From: Streptomyces sp. SCSIO 30461
GTDB lineage: Bacteria; Actinomycetota; Actinomycetes; Streptomycetales; Streptomycetaceae
Assembly: GCF_037023745.1 (NCBI RefSeq)
Contig: NZ_CP146101.1
Coordinates: 5,138,001 to 5,202,000 of the forward strand
Length of the DNA: 64,000 nt
Direction of reading: 5' to 3'
Of this stretch, positions 16,361-28,971 are shown piece by piece. The notes beneath the pieces are model-generated. The model was given only the letters and a program-made list of their open reading frames with translations. It ran no database searches and was not told where the DNA came from. A program made the position numbers and the translations under genes. The stretch's first letter is position 1, and each line of letters opens with the position of its first letter.

Positions 16361-17908
16361 TCAGTGCTCGACGCCGTCAGCCAGCTTCTGGCCACGCAGC
16401 AGGAACCAGGCGACGACCGCGGTGGCCACCAGAACCGCCGCGCCCACACCGGACGCGAGCCGCATGCCCTCGACGAACGCCTCCTGGGCCGCACCGACCA
16501 GCGCGGCACCCTGCTCCTGCGGCAGGTGCGCCGCGGCCTCGACGGCGCCGCCGAGCGATTCATGGGCCGCGGACACCGCGTCCGACGGCACACCGGCCGG
16601 GGCGGCGAAGCCCCGGTAGACGCCCGTCACGATCGAACCGAGCAGCGCGATACCGAGTGCGGCGCCCAGTTCATACGCCGTCTCGGAGACCGCGGACGCG
16701 GCACCGGCCTGCTCCTTCGGAACGGCCGAGAGGATGACATCAGCCGTGACCGTGAAGGAGAACCCGGCACCGGCGCCCACCACGAGCAGGGCGGCACCGA
16801 GCACCGGATAGCCGGTGGATTGGCCGATCACGGTCAGCACGCCGAGTGCGAGGCCGACCGCACCGAGCCCGCCGGCCACCACCGACCGCACGGAGAACCG
16901 CCTGGCGCACCGCCCTGCGATCAGACCGGTGACCACGGCGCCGATCGCGGCGGGAAGCTCGGCGAGGCCCGCTTCGAGTGGCTGCCGGCCCTGGACCAGC
17001 TGAAGGAACTGGGACAGGAAGAACACCAGTCCGGACAGCCCGAGGATGGTCAGCAGGTCGGCGAGCACCGCGGCGGAGAAGCCACGGTGACGGAACAACC
17101 GCATGTCCAACAGCGGCGATGGCAGCGTGAGCTGCCTGCGGACGAAGCCGTGGAGCGCGCCCGCGCCGATGAGCAGCGCGGCACCCGCGGTCCAGGTGAG
17201 GCCCTCACTGGCGGCCTCCTTGATCGCATACACGACACCCACGATGCCGATGAGGGACAGGGCCACGCTGACCAGGTCCCAGGGCCCGGCGACCGGGTTC
17301 CTGGACTCGGGCAGCAGCTTGATGCCGACGAGGACCAGCACGGCCATCACGGGGAGGTTGATGAGGAAGACCGATCCCCACCAGAAGTGCTCCAGCAGGA
17401 ATCCGCCGACGACGGGACCCACGGCGGCACCCGCCGATGCCATCGCGCCCCAGATGCCGATGGCGATACTGCGCTCGCGCGGGTCATGGAAGATGTTGCG
17501 GATCAGGGCGAGGGTCGCGGGCATCAGCGTCGCACCGGCGACACCGAGCAGCGCCCGGGCGAAGATCATCATCTCGGGGGTGTCGGCGTACGCGTTGAGG
17601 ACGGAGATCGCGCCGAATGCGGTGGCGCCGGTCAGCAGAAGCTTCTTGCGGCCTATTCGGTCGCCGAGGCTGCCCATGGAGACCAGGAGTCCGGCGATGA
17701 CGAACGAGTAGACGTCGCCGATCCACAGCAACTGGGTGCCGGACGGCTGGAGGTCCTCACTGAGGAAGGGCGTCGCGAGACCGAGCACGGTCGCGTCGAC
17801 GGCGACCAACAGCACGGCCAGCACCAGGACCGCCAGTGCGAGCCAACGCCCAGGGCGGTATACGGTGTTGTCCGTCCCGCTCGTGCGCTGGGCGGTACCG
17901 GTGGTCAT
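16361..17908 (-). CDS. MFS drug efflux transporter, DHA2 (14-span) family
   Basis: 515 residues, about 14 membrane spans. Motif A-like GSLGDRIGRKKLLLTGATAF and motif C-like AMASAGAAVGPVVGGFLLEH place it among proton-driven drug exporters. ATG 17908 overlaps the stop of the upstream TetR gene as ATGA, so regulator and pump are co-translated. The gene ends 13 bp from the IS1182 right flank but is intact. The substrate is unknown; antibiotic or lipophilic cation export is the usual role. Confidence 0.92.
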   Translation of the reverse strand: MTTGTAQRTSGTDNTVYRPGRWLALAVLVLAVLLVAVDATVLGLATPFLSEDLQPSGTQLLWIGDVYSFVIAGLLVSMGSLGDRIGRKKLLLTGATAFGAISVLNAYADTPEMMIFARALLGVAGATLMPATLALIRNIFHDPRERSIAIGIWGAMASAGAAVGPVVGGFLLEHFWWGSVFLINLPVMAVLVLVGIKLLPESRNPVAGPWDLVSVALSLIGIVGVVYAIKEAASEGLTWTAGAALLIGAGALHGFVRRQLTLPSPLLDMRLFRHRGFSAAVLADLLTILGLSGLVFFLSQFLQLVQGRQPLEAGLAELPAAIGAVVTGLIAGRCARRFSVRSVVAGGLGAVGLALGVLTVIGQSTGYPVLGAALLVVGAGAGFSFTVTADVILSAVPKEQAGAASAVSETAYELGAALGIALLGSIVTGVYRGFAAPAGVPSDAVSAAHESLGGAVEAAAHLPQEQGAALVGAAQEAFVEGMRLASGVGAAVLVATAVVAWFLLRGQKLADGVEH

Positions 17909-18456
17909 TTCTGCACACTCCGTCGTGCTCCGCCGAGCAGCAACTCGGCGATCATGAATTGAAAGTCGTTCTTGGCCACCCGACCGTCCATGGCGGCCCA
18001 GGCGCAGCTGCCGATGAGGCCATAGAGCGCCTCCGTGAGCCAGGCGGCCGGGAGGTCGATCCTGAAGGCACCCTCCTCCTGGCCTCGCCGGAAGAGCGCG
18101 GACACTCGCGCGTCGAGCCTCGCCCATCCTTCGTCGATCTCGTTCCCCTCGAACAGCTCGTTCTCGGTGACAAGGAAGGCGAGCAGTTCCGCGACCGGCT
18201 CCATCTCGGCGATCAGGCGGCGCAGCCCGTCGACCGTGTCGCCCCGGTCGATCCCGGCCCGGTCGACGGCCGCCTCGAATTCCTGGATGCCCAGCGCTTC
18301 GAGCGCCTTGACCAGGGCCGCCCGTCCCGCGAAATGCCGGTGCAGGGTGGCGCGCCCGATACCCGCGGCGCGTGCGACCTCGTCCATCGTCGCGGTCGAT
18401 TTGCGCGCGAGGACGGTGGCGGCAGCGCGCAGCACCTGTTCACGATCCATGGCCAT
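17905..18456 (-). CDS. TetR-family regulator of the adjacent efflux pump
   Basis: 183 residues from ATG 18456. The N-terminal helix-turn-helix is TMDEVARAAGIGRATLHRHF; the rest is the ligand-binding helical domain. There is no ribosome site before 18456, but TATGCT lies 6 bases upstream, so the mRNA may be leaderless and start at this ATG. An ATG at 18483 would lie inside the likely operator. It is first in an operon with the MFS gene and presumably represses both until a pump substrate binds. Confidence 0.88.
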   Translation of the reverse strand: MAMDREQVLRAAATVLARKSTATMDEVARAAGIGRATLHRHFAGRAALVKALEALGIQEFEAAVDRAGIDRGDTVDGLRRLIAEMEPVAELLAFLVTENELFEGNEIDEGWARLDARVSALFRRGQEEGAFRIDLPAAWLTEALYGLIGSCAWAAMDGRVAKNDFQFMIAELLLGGARRSVQK

Positions 18457-18475
18457 GAGACAAGCATACACCAAA

Positions 18476-18493
18476 TGAGACATGAACGTCTCA
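18476..18493. promoter_or_regulatory. likely TetR operator
   Basis: TGAGAC-N6-GTCTCA is a perfect 6-bp inverted repeat 20-37 bases before the TetR start, overlapping the expected -35 region. A further ATGAGAC copy lies at 18455-18461. Autoregulation is inferred from position. Confidence 0.55.
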
Positions 18494-18540
18494 CGCGATA
18501 GTTCGATGCCTCAAAGGAGGCTGGAAAGGATCATGCGGAT

Positions 18541-18720
18541 ATGAGACCGCTGCTGCTGATCGACGTGGACGGGCCGCTGAATCCCTACGGGGGCAAGCCC
18601 GAGCGACGCCCCGACGGCTATACGACCCACCGCGTACGACCCGGCTGCTGGACCGGTCCGAAGCCGCTGCGAATCTGGCTCAACCATGGACACGGCGAGG
18701 TACGGCTGAATACGGGCCGT
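18541..18720 (+). pseudogene. N-terminal fragment of a HAD-like hydrolase
   Basis: The first 60 codons read LLLIDVDGPLNPYGGKPERR with the HAD nucleophile motif (D-V-D-G), then KPLRIWLN; after that the frame runs into sequence unlike the family and overlaps the start of the next gene (nominal stop 18879). Intact relatives I know are far longer, about 150-200 residues, so this is a truncated remnant. Its ATG overlaps, as ATGA, a three-codon ORF behind AAGGAT. Confidence 0.6.
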
Positions 18721-18811
18721 CGTCTTCAGCTCGCCCAGCGCGCCCGCGGGAGCCGGACCTCGGAGGAGGCTTGTCTCGAAGTCGGATGTGAGCTCGTGAC
18801 AAGATCGCGAG

Positions 18812-19222
18812 ATGCTGCGACTCACCGATTTCATTATCGACTGCCCGGACACGATGAAGCTGGCGGCTTTCTACTCTGAGGTGACGGGCCGTCCGATCAA
18901 GGAAGGCAGCTCCGAGGACTGGGCTGGCATCCAGTTCGGCGAGATCGAGCTGGCATTCATCCGGGTGGCCGACTATCGCGCTCCGCAGTGGCCCGACAGC
19001 GAGCACCCCAAGCAGTTCCACCTCGACTTCGAAGTGGACGAGATCGAGTCCGAGCAGCGCCGCGTCCTCGACCTCGGCGCGACGCTGAGGCAGGACTTCA
19101 TCGGCCCCAACGGCTACGGCTGGCAGGTCTACACCGACCCGATCGGCCACCCCTTCTGCCTGTGCCGCAACAAGGGCGTCATCTGGACCGACCAGGGCCC
19201 GATCTGGCCCAAGCGCGACTGA
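18812..19222 (+). CDS. VOC-superfamily (glyoxalase-like) protein
   Basis: 136 residues with two beta-alpha-beta-beta-beta modules: MLRLTDFIIDCPDTMKLAAF to FGEIELAFIRV, then HLDFEVDEIESEQRRVLDLG to WQVYTDPIGHPFCLC. These dimeric metal-site folds serve glyoxalases, dioxygenases and antibiotic-binding proteins; the exact role cannot be read. No ribosome site precedes ATG 18812; CAAGAT six bases upstream could be a -10 box of a leaderless mRNA. Confidence 0.85.
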   Translation: MLRLTDFIIDCPDTMKLAAFYSEVTGRPIKEGSSEDWAGIQFGEIELAFIRVADYRAPQWPDSEHPKQFHLDFEVDEIESEQRRVLDLGATLRQDFIGPNGYGWQVYTDPIGHPFCLCRNKGVIWTDQGPIWPKRD

Positions 19223-19370
19223 TCAGATTCCGGTCCTGGAATCTTCGCCGCCGACTAGGCCGAACGTCCGGAGGCGGCCCGGCACCGTCTCCGGACGGCC
19301 GCGGGCAGCCTTCCCGAAGAGCGAGACGACTGAGCTGCCCTTGCCCACCACCAGCGCGCTTCCGTGAAAG

Positions 19371-19417
19371 CCATGTCGTTTGAGAACGCCGACCCGCGGC
19401 GTTCTCAGACGACATGG
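19371..19417. repeat. 21-bp inverted repeat
   Basis: Arms 19371-19391 and 19397-19417 match at 20 of 21 positions (CCATGTCGTTTGAGAACGCC on the left) around the 5-base loop ACCCG. It is longer and less GC-rich than local terminators. It could be a bidirectional terminator or a mobile-element scar. Confidence 0.75.
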
Positions 19418-19501
19418 CAACCCAGCAGGTCAGCGGCCCACGATCTGTCAGCTGCGCTACGGCAGGACAGCTGTAGCGGGGGCACCGCGGCGGAGAGACG
19501 C

Positions 19502-19538
19502 GACCGCCCCGGCCGGGCGGAGCCTGGCCGGGGCGGTC
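19502..19538 (-). terminator. hairpin terminator, distal, after icd
   Basis: GACCGCCCCGGCC (19502-19514) pairs perfectly with GGCCGGGGCGGTC (19526-19538), a 13-bp stem and 11-base loop. Confidence 0.7.
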
Positions 19539-19541
19539 CGG

Positions 19542-19571
19542 GTGCGGCCGCGGGTGTCCCCGCGGCCGCAC
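19542..19571 (-). terminator. hairpin terminator, proximal, after icd
   Basis: GTGCGGCCGCGGG (19542-19554) pairs perfectly with 19559-19571, a 13-bp stem with a TGTC loop, directly after the icd stop. With the next hairpin it forms a tandem terminator. Confidence 0.8.
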
Positions 19572-19575
19572 GAGG

Positions 19576-21850
<2,275 letters not shown>

Positions 21851-21870
21851 CGTCCGACCGCTCTCCGACA

Positions 21871-21889
21871 GGGCCCTCCGGCAGGGCCC
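21871..21889 (-). terminator. short hairpin after argH
   Basis: GGGCCC (21871-21876) and GGGCCC (21884-21889) pair over a 7-base loop, about 60 bases past the argH stop. Confidence 0.45.
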
Positions 21890-21947
21890 CGCAAGCGGCC
21901 GGAACACGTCACCCGATGCGGGCTCGTCGCATGCGAGGCGAGGCTCG

Positions 21948-23387
<1,440 letters not shown>

Positions 23388-23428
23388 TCAAAGACTTGCC
23401 GAACCCGTGCCGGGCTCCGGATATGCCA

Positions 23429-23461
23429 CCGCCTCCCAGCCACTGACCGGCGGGGAGGCGG
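23429..23461 (-). terminator. hairpin between argG and argH
   Basis: CCGCCTCCC (23429-23437) pairs with GGGAGGCGG (23453-23461), a 9-bp stem with a 15-base loop. It could attenuate read-through from argG into argH. Confidence 0.5.
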
Positions 23462-23480
23462 CGGCGGTACACGTAGGGAA

Positions 23481-24674
23481 TCAGGCGAGGTCGCGCTTCG
23501 CGGCGATCTTCGACGACAGCCCGAAGATGTCGATGAAGCCCTGCGCCTTGGACTGGTCGAAGGTGTCGCCCGAGTCGTAGGTGGCGAGGTTGAAGTCGTA
23601 CAGCGACTCGTCCGACCTCCGGCCGGTGACCACGGCGCGACCGCCGTGCAGGGTCATCCGGATGTCGCCGGTGACGTGCTGGTTGGCCTCGTTGATGAAG
23701 CCGTCCAGGGCCCGCTTGAGCGGCGAGAACCACAGGCCGTCGTAGACGAGCTCACCCCAGCGCTGCTCGACCTGCCGCTTGTAGCGGGCGAGCTCCCGCT
23801 CGACCGTGACGCTCTCCAGCTCCTGGTGGGCGGTGATCAGCGCGATCGCGCCCGGGGCCTCGTAGACCTCGCGGGACTTGATGCCGACGAGGCGGTCCTC
23901 GACCATGTCGATCCGGCCGATGCCCTGGGCTCCGGCGCGCTCGTTGAGCTGCTGGATGGCCTGCAGGACGGTGACGGGCTTGCCGTCGATGGCGACCGGG
24001 ACGCCCTCCTTGAAGGAGACGATCACCTCGTCGGGCTCACGCGGGGCCGCGGGGTTGGAAGTGTACTCGTAGATGTCCTCGATCGGCGCGTTCCAGATGT
24101 CCTCCAGGAAGCCGGTCTCGACGGCGCGCCCGAACACGTTCTGGTCGATGGAGTACGGCGACTTCTTGGTGGTGGCGATCGGGAGCTGCTTCTCCTCGCA
24201 GAAGGCGATCGCCTTGTCCCGGGTCATGGCGTAGTCGCGGACCGGGGCGATGCACTTCAGGTCGGGTGCGAGGGAGGCGATGCCGGCCTCGAAACGCACC
24301 TGGTCGTTGCCCTTTCCGGTGCAGCCGTGGGCCACGATCGAGGCCCCGTGCTTCCGGGCAGCGGCGACGAGGTGCTTGACGATGGTCGGCCGGGAGAGGG
24401 CGGAGACCAGCGGGTAGCGGTCCATGTAGAGGGCGTTGGCCTTGATCGCCGGGAGGCAGTACTCATCGGCGAACTCGTCCCTGGCGTCCGCGACCTCGGC
24501 CTCGACGGCACCGCAGGCGAGCGCGCGCTTGCGGATGACATCCAGGTCCTCGCCGCCCTGGCCGACATCCACGGCGACGGCGATGACCTCGGCGCCCGTC
24601 TCCTCGGCGATCCAGCCGATGGCGACGGAGGTGTCCAGACCGCCCGAATAGGCGAGTACGACGCGCTCGGTCAC
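23481..24674 (-). CDS. argG: argininosuccinate synthase
   Basis: 397 residues, normal length. The N-terminal ATP pyrophosphatase loop is [29 protein letters not shown] and [13 protein letters not shown] are family signatures. It condenses citrulline and aspartate using ATP. GTG 24674 has AAGGAG 6 bases upstream; a longer ORF to 24932 crosses the promoter and is rejected. Transcription is probably ArgR-repressed through the ARG box overlapping its -10 element. Confidence 0.96.
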   Translation of the reverse strand: MTERVVLAYSGGLDTSVAIGWIAEETGAEVIAVAVDVGQGGEDLDVIRKRALACGAVEAEVADARDEFADEYCLPAIKANALYMDRYPLVSALSRPTIVKHLVAAARKHGASIVAHGCTGKGNDQVRFEAGIASLAPDLKCIAPVRDYAMTRDKAIAFCEEKQLPIATTKKSPYSIDQNVFGRAVETGFLEDIWNAPIEDIYEYTSNPAAPREPDEVIVSFKEGVPVAIDGKPVTVLQAIQQLNERAGAQGIGRIDMVEDRLVGIKSREVYEAPGAIALITAHQELESVTVERELARYKRQVEQRWGELVYDGLWFSPLKRALDGFINEANQHVTGDIRMTLHGGRAVVTGRRSDESLYDFNLATYDSGDTFDQSKAQGFIDIFGLSSKIAAKRDLA

Positions 24675-24702
24675 GGGTTTCTCCTTACGGTGCATGACGT
24701 GA

Positions 24703-24719
24703 TGGGTATAACTATGCAG
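24703..24719 (-). promoter_or_regulatory. ARG box at the argG promoter
   Basis: CTGCATAGTTATACCCA (minus strand) resembles the arg operator half-site pattern TTGCAT-A/T-rich-ATGC and covers the -10 box. A looser second copy may lie at 24688-24700. ArgR encoded at 28972 is the expected ligand. Confidence 0.6.
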
Positions 24720-24739
24720 AGCTCCGTATGTTTTGTCAA
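24711..24739 (-). promoter_or_regulatory. argG: argG promoter
   Basis: TTGACA (24734-24739) and CATAGT (24711-24716) are spaced by exactly 17 bases, a near-consensus vegetative (HrdB-type) promoter 37 bases before the start codon. Confidence 0.75.
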
Positions 24740-25265
24740 TGTGGATGGGCAGGAAACGGAATGGGCGGGTACCGCGGAAATGCGCAGCCGCGGACCTCGC
24801 GCCTTGCCTATGCCCCGCGCTGTGGACAACGGAGGGCGTGGCGCGACGGACACGGGCAGGGGACGGGCGGCAGGCATCCGGCCCGGGCGGCTGTGGAGCG
24901 ACTGATGGCGGGAGTCCCGGTCCGGCCGGCACTGGACACGGCCGACGTCCGTGCCTGGAGCGGACTCGACCGCGTGGTGCGCGAGGTCGCGATCACCCGG
25001 CCCGGAGCGTTGCCGTCAGCGGCCCGCGTAGAGGGTCGCCGACCCCTGGGGAGGCCGCGCACGCCCGGCGAACCCGAGATCGTCCTCGGACCGTGCCACC
25101 CGAAGGAGCGAATCAGGAATGCCGCGCCGACTTGGACCGCAGGCCGGCCCGCGCCCCGGCGTGAACGCCGGGGCTTCCTGCAGGAGTCCCGGTAAAGGGG
25201 GCGCTCCGGACGGCCGGTGGGCCGATATCTCAGTGCAGGCGACCGGTGGGCCGATACTTCAGCAC
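24740..25265. other. intergenic region upstream of argG and the PNPOx-like gene
   Basis: About 525 bases. An open frame on the plus strand from ATG 24905 (GGAG 6 bases upstream, about 96 residues, to 25195) has no recognisable family and is left uncalled. Near its end lies an IS605-like hairpin (25136-25170). Two near-identical copies of CCGGTGGGCCGATA sit at about 25211 and 25245, just before the next gene. Confidence 0.4.
25136..25172 (+). repeat. hairpin resembling the right end of an IS200/IS605-type element
   Basis: GCCCCGGCGTGAACGCCGGGG followed by CTTCCTGC has the shape of subterminal hairpins at the right ends of IS200/IS605 transposons, in which GTGAA forms the loop. No TnpA or TnpB frame survives nearby. 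It may instead be a plain terminator. Confidence 0.35.
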
Positions 25266-25847
<582 letters not shown>

Positions 25848-25972
25848 CGTCCTGCTCGCAGCCTCCGCGCGGACCGGTCGGCGGGCTCCGCCGCATACCT
25901 CTGCCACCGTTGAACCGCCCGACGCCCCGCTCCGTATTCACGTGAGCGAAGCGGAGCAGCCGAGGAGCAGCC

Positions 25973-27349
25973 GTGGCGACAATGATTCAGAGCGGTCGGG
26001 CGGCCAGACGCCAGACCATGCGCGCGATCCAGCCGCGCCGGAATCCGGCAGCGGTGCTGCTGGGGCTGGCGTGGGCGGGAGCGCTGGCCGTGCTGTGGCT
26101 GTGGTGGGACAACACCGCGGTCGTCCGGATGGACACAGCCCAGTGGCTGATCGGAGGAGGCCGGATCACCGGGCTGCTCGGCGGCTACATGATCGCGCTC
26201 GTGGTGCTCCAAATGGCCCGTGTCCCCGCACTGGAGCGGCAGGTGGGCTCCGACCGGGCCACCCGCTGGCACGCGATGAGCGGACGGTACGCGATCAGTC
26301 TGATCGTCGCCCATGTCGTGCTGACCGTCTGGGGTTACGCGGTCCAGGCCCGTACCGGATTCGTCGAGCAGACCGTCACCGTCGTGGTCGACTTCCCCGA
26401 GATGATCAAGGCAGCCGTCGGCACCGGGCTGTTCCTGCTGATCGGCTTCGTCTCGGCCGGGATGGTGCGCCGCCGGATCAGCTACGAGGCCTGGTACTAC
26501 CTGCACCTGCTCACCTACGCCGCGGTGTACCTGACGTTCTGGCACCAGCTGGCCACGGGAGCCGAGTTCGTGGCCGGCTCGACCGCCCGCACCGTCTGGT
26601 ACGTGATGTACGGCGCTGTCGGGGCGCTGCTGCTCTGGTACCGGGTGCTCGCCCCGGTCCGCCTCAACCTCTGGCACCGCATGGAGGTGGAAGCGGTCGT
26701 GGAGGAGGCACCCGGGGTGGTGTCCGTGCTGATCACCGGGCGGCGGCTGCACCGGCTCGGTGCGGAGGCGGGTCACTTCTTCCGCTGGCGGTTCCTCACC
26801 AAGGGCCTGCGCTGGAGCGCCAACCCGTACTCGCTCTCCGCTCCGCCGCGCCCGGACCTGCTGCGTATCACCGTGAAGGCGGCCGGCAACCACAGCACGG
26901 CCCTCTCGGAGCTGGAGCCCGGGACGAGGGTGTGGGCAGAGGGGCCCTACGGCGCGATGACCGCGGGACGACGCAGCCGGAACAAGGTACTGCTGATCGC
27001 CGGCGGCGCCGGAATCACCCCGCTGCGGGCCCTGTTCGAGACCCTGCCCGGAAACCCCGGCGATCTCACCCTGCTCTACCGGGCCGGAAGCACCGAGGAC
27101 CTGGCGCTTTGGAGCGAGCTGCGGGAGATCGCACAGGTACGGGGCGCGAAGCTGATGTACGCCGTCAACGGCCCCGACGGGGAGCGGCCCGAGATCACCA
27201 CCGAGCGGCTCCAGCAGGTCCTCCCGGACATCGATGAGCACGACGTCTACCTCTGCGGACCGCCTGGGCTCGCCGAGGAGTCCTATTCCGCACTGCGTGC
27301 GGCGGGCGTACCGGCCCGCCGTATCCATCACGAGTCCTTCGAGATGTGA
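25973..27349 (+). CDS. membrane ferric reductase-like flavin oxidoreductase
   Basis: 458 residues. About six membrane spans (residues about 27-230) include paired histidines, as in heme-binding ferric reductase domains (SLIVAHVVLTVWGY; YYLHLLTYAAVYLTFWHQLA). A cytoplasmic FAD/NAD(P)H domain follows, with FAD motif NPYSLSAPP, the NAD-site block LLIAGGAGITPLRALFETLP and the C-terminal VYLCGPPGLA. It should pass electrons from NAD(P)H across the membrane. GTG 25973 has AGGAG 5 bases upstream. It is the first gene of an operon with an FMN-binding protein and ApbE. Confidence 0.9.
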   Translation: MATMIQSGRAARRQTMRAIQPRRNPAAVLLGLAWAGALAVLWLWWDNTAVVRMDTAQWLIGGGRITGLLGGYMIALVVLQMARVPALERQVGSDRATRWHAMSGRYAISLIVAHVVLTVWGYAVQARTGFVEQTVTVVVDFPEMIKAAVGTGLFLLIGFVSAGMVRRRISYEAWYYLHLLTYAAVYLTFWHQLATGAEFVAGSTARTVWYVMYGAVGALLLWYRVLAPVRLNLWHRMEVEAVVEEAPGVVSVLITGRRLHRLGAEAGHFFRWRFLTKGLRWSANPYSLSAPPRPDLLRITVKAAGNHSTALSELEPGTRVWAEGPYGAMTAGRRSRNKVLLIAGGAGITPLRALFETLPGNPGDLTLLYRAGSTEDLALWSELREIAQVRGAKLMYAVNGPDGERPEITTERLQQVLPDIDEHDVYLCGPPGLAEESYSALRAAGVPARRIHHESFEM

Positions 27350-27357
27350 GGTCCTCC

Positions 27358-27816
27358 GTGAAGAGGAAGCATCCCCTGCGCCGGATCATGATCGCCGTCG
27401 CCGGCACCACATCGGCGGTGGTGCTGCTGCTCGCCATGAAGCAGCCCGGCCAGCCGCTGGCGGGCGCGTCGTCGCAAGCCGGCGGCACCCCCGCACCAGG
27501 AGCTTCGACGCCCGCGGGAAACGGAGTCCAGCCCGCGGGCGGGCAGACGGTGCTCGGTGAGGAGGCACAGACCCAATACGGCCCCGTACAGGTCGAACTG
27601 ACCATGAGCGGCGGCGGGATCACCGCCGTCGAAGCAGTCAAGACGCCCGACAGCGACGCCAACAGCCGCAAAATCGCCGCCGACGCCATCCCGCAACTCA
27701 ACAAGGCCGCCGTCGCCGCCCAGAGCGCTCGGATCGACACCGTCTCAGGCGCCACCTACACCAGCCAGGGCTACATCACATCGCTGCAGAGCGCGCTCGA
27801 CAAGGCAGGCCTGTGA
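27358..27816 (+). CDS. membrane-anchored FMN-binding domain protein
   Basis: 152 residues: one N-terminal membrane segment (IMIAVAGTTSAVVLLLAM), a Pro/Gly/Ala linker of about 50 residues, then an FMN_bind domain. DTVSGATYTS contains the S-G-A-T-x-x-S/T motif in which the Thr is esterified to FMN by ApbE. GTG 27358 has GAGG 6 bases upstream; a GTG at 27346 overlapping the previous stop is an alternative. Placement between the reductase and ApbE suggests it accepts electrons outside the membrane. Confidence 0.9.
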   Translation: MKRKHPLRRIMIAVAGTTSAVVLLLAMKQPGQPLAGASSQAGGTPAPGASTPAGNGVQPAGGQTVLGEEAQTQYGPVQVELTMSGGGITAVEAVKTPDSDANSRKIAADAIPQLNKAAVAAQSARIDTVSGATYTSQGYITSLQSALDKAGL

Positions 27817-28619
27817 CCGCGGCGGGCGGCCAGGGGCGGCTGCGGCATGTCGAGCACGCGATGGGCACGGTGTTCTCATTCGATGTGCGCACCTTCGGCG
27901 CGGCTGACGAGGAGCGGGTACGGGCCGGACTGGCCGCGGCGGTGGAGGGCCTGCACCTGGTGGACGAGGTCTTCTCGACCTACCGCGCGGGGAGCCAGGT
28001 CAGCAGGCTCGCCCGGGGTGAGCTCGCGCTGGAGGACTGTGCCGAGGAGGTCGCCGAGGTACTGCGGCACTGCGTCGCCGAGGAGTTGCTCAGCGAAGGC
28101 TACTTCACCGCGCGCTACGGCGGCGAGGGGCTCGATCCGACCGGCCTCGTCAAGGGCTGGGCGGTGGAGCGCGCCGTGCGGATGCTCGTGTCGGCCGGGG
28201 CCGCGGCCGTCTGCCTGAACGGTGGCGGCGACGTCCAACTCCATGGCGGTCCCTGGCGGGTCGGGATCTCCGATCCGCTGGGCCCCGGTGGCCTGGTCGC
28301 GGTGGTCGAGGCCCACCGCACCCTCGCCGTGGCCACCTCGGGCCCGGCCGAACGCGGCTGCCATATCGTGGACCCGCACACCGGCAAACGCCCCGAGTCG
28401 GCTCTGGCCTCCCTGACCGTGGTGTGCCCCGGGCTCACCCAGGCCGACGCCCGGGCGACGGCCGCGTACGCCATGGGCGACCGCGCTCGCGACTGGCTGG
28501 AGGGACTCCCGGACACCGAGGGTTTCGCCGTCACCGCCGACGGCACCATCTGGCAGACCAGCGGATTCACCCGCCATCTGGCGACCGCTCCGCTCCGCCC
28601 GGACGGCAAGGCCGCCTGA
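27813..28619 (+). CDS. apbE: FAD:protein FMN transferase
   Basis: 268 residues of the ApbE family: HAMGTVFSFDVR, GLVKGWAVERAVRML, CLNGGGDVQLHGG, LAVATSGPAERG and HIVDPHTGKRPES in order. It moves FMN from FAD to a Thr in its target, here surely the preceding gene product. It lacks a signal peptide or lipobox, unlike many ApbE proteins. The GTG start overlaps the previous stop as GTGA. Confidence 0.93.
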   Translation: MTAAGGQGRLRHVEHAMGTVFSFDVRTFGAADEERVRAGLAAAVEGLHLVDEVFSTYRAGSQVSRLARGELALEDCAEEVAEVLRHCVAEELLSEGYFTARYGGEGLDPTGLVKGWAVERAVRMLVSAGAAAVCLNGGGDVQLHGGPWRVGISDPLGPGGLVAVVEAHRTLAVATSGPAERGCHIVDPHTGKRPESALASLTVVCPGLTQADARATAAYAMGDRARDWLEGLPDTEGFAVTADGTIWQTSGFTRHLATAPLRPDGKAA

Positions 28620-28971
28620 CCACTGCCGAACCGGCTCCGGCGCGGCTGCTGTGCGCTCGTGTCCTCCCCATCGGCGGCGGGACGTGGCTGCCGAGGCGCC
28701 GTCCAGTCACCCATGGCGGCCCGGGTCGGCCACGCCCAGGTGGTGGGTGAGGCCGACCGGCTGATGCCGATGGCCGAGTCGAACGCGACACCGCTGCGAG
28801 GCGGGGTCGGCCCAGAGGTCGGTGCTGTGGTCCCCGATGAGAGAGCCGATGCGGGCGAGTGCGTCACCGAGCGGCTGCGGGTCGAGTCGGTGTCCGTCGC
28901 TCAAGCGCAGCGCGACGGGGGCGGACTTCGCGAGGTGATCGACGCGATCGCCGATGACCGAACGAACCGGC
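28620..28971. other. gap between apbE and argR with a decayed coding fragment
   Basis: 352 bases. Apart from the minus-strand fragment below I see no gene. No terminator hairpin stands out for the two converging operons. Confidence 0.4.
28707..28904 (-). pseudogene. unrecognised coding remnant downstream of argR
   Basis: A minus-strand frame contains RLDPQPLGDALARIGSLIGD and VRLGHRHQPVGLTHHLGVAD, which read like real protein, and coding character continues upstream to the argR stop although no good start codon exists (only TTG at 28904). It is probably the tail of a gene whose beginning was lost. I do not recognise the family. Confidence 0.3.

Larger units (their letters stand above)
19223..19575. 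other. convergent intergenic region after icd and the VOC gene
   Basis: 353 bases with no supported gene. It contains a long hairpin at 19371-19417 and two compact terminator hairpins close to the icd stop. Confidence 0.6.

Noticed and set aside
24905..25195. 96-codon plus-strand ORF with a fair ribosome site
   Set aside because: No family resemblance, and its end runs through an IS605-like hairpin; kept only as a note in the intergenic entry.
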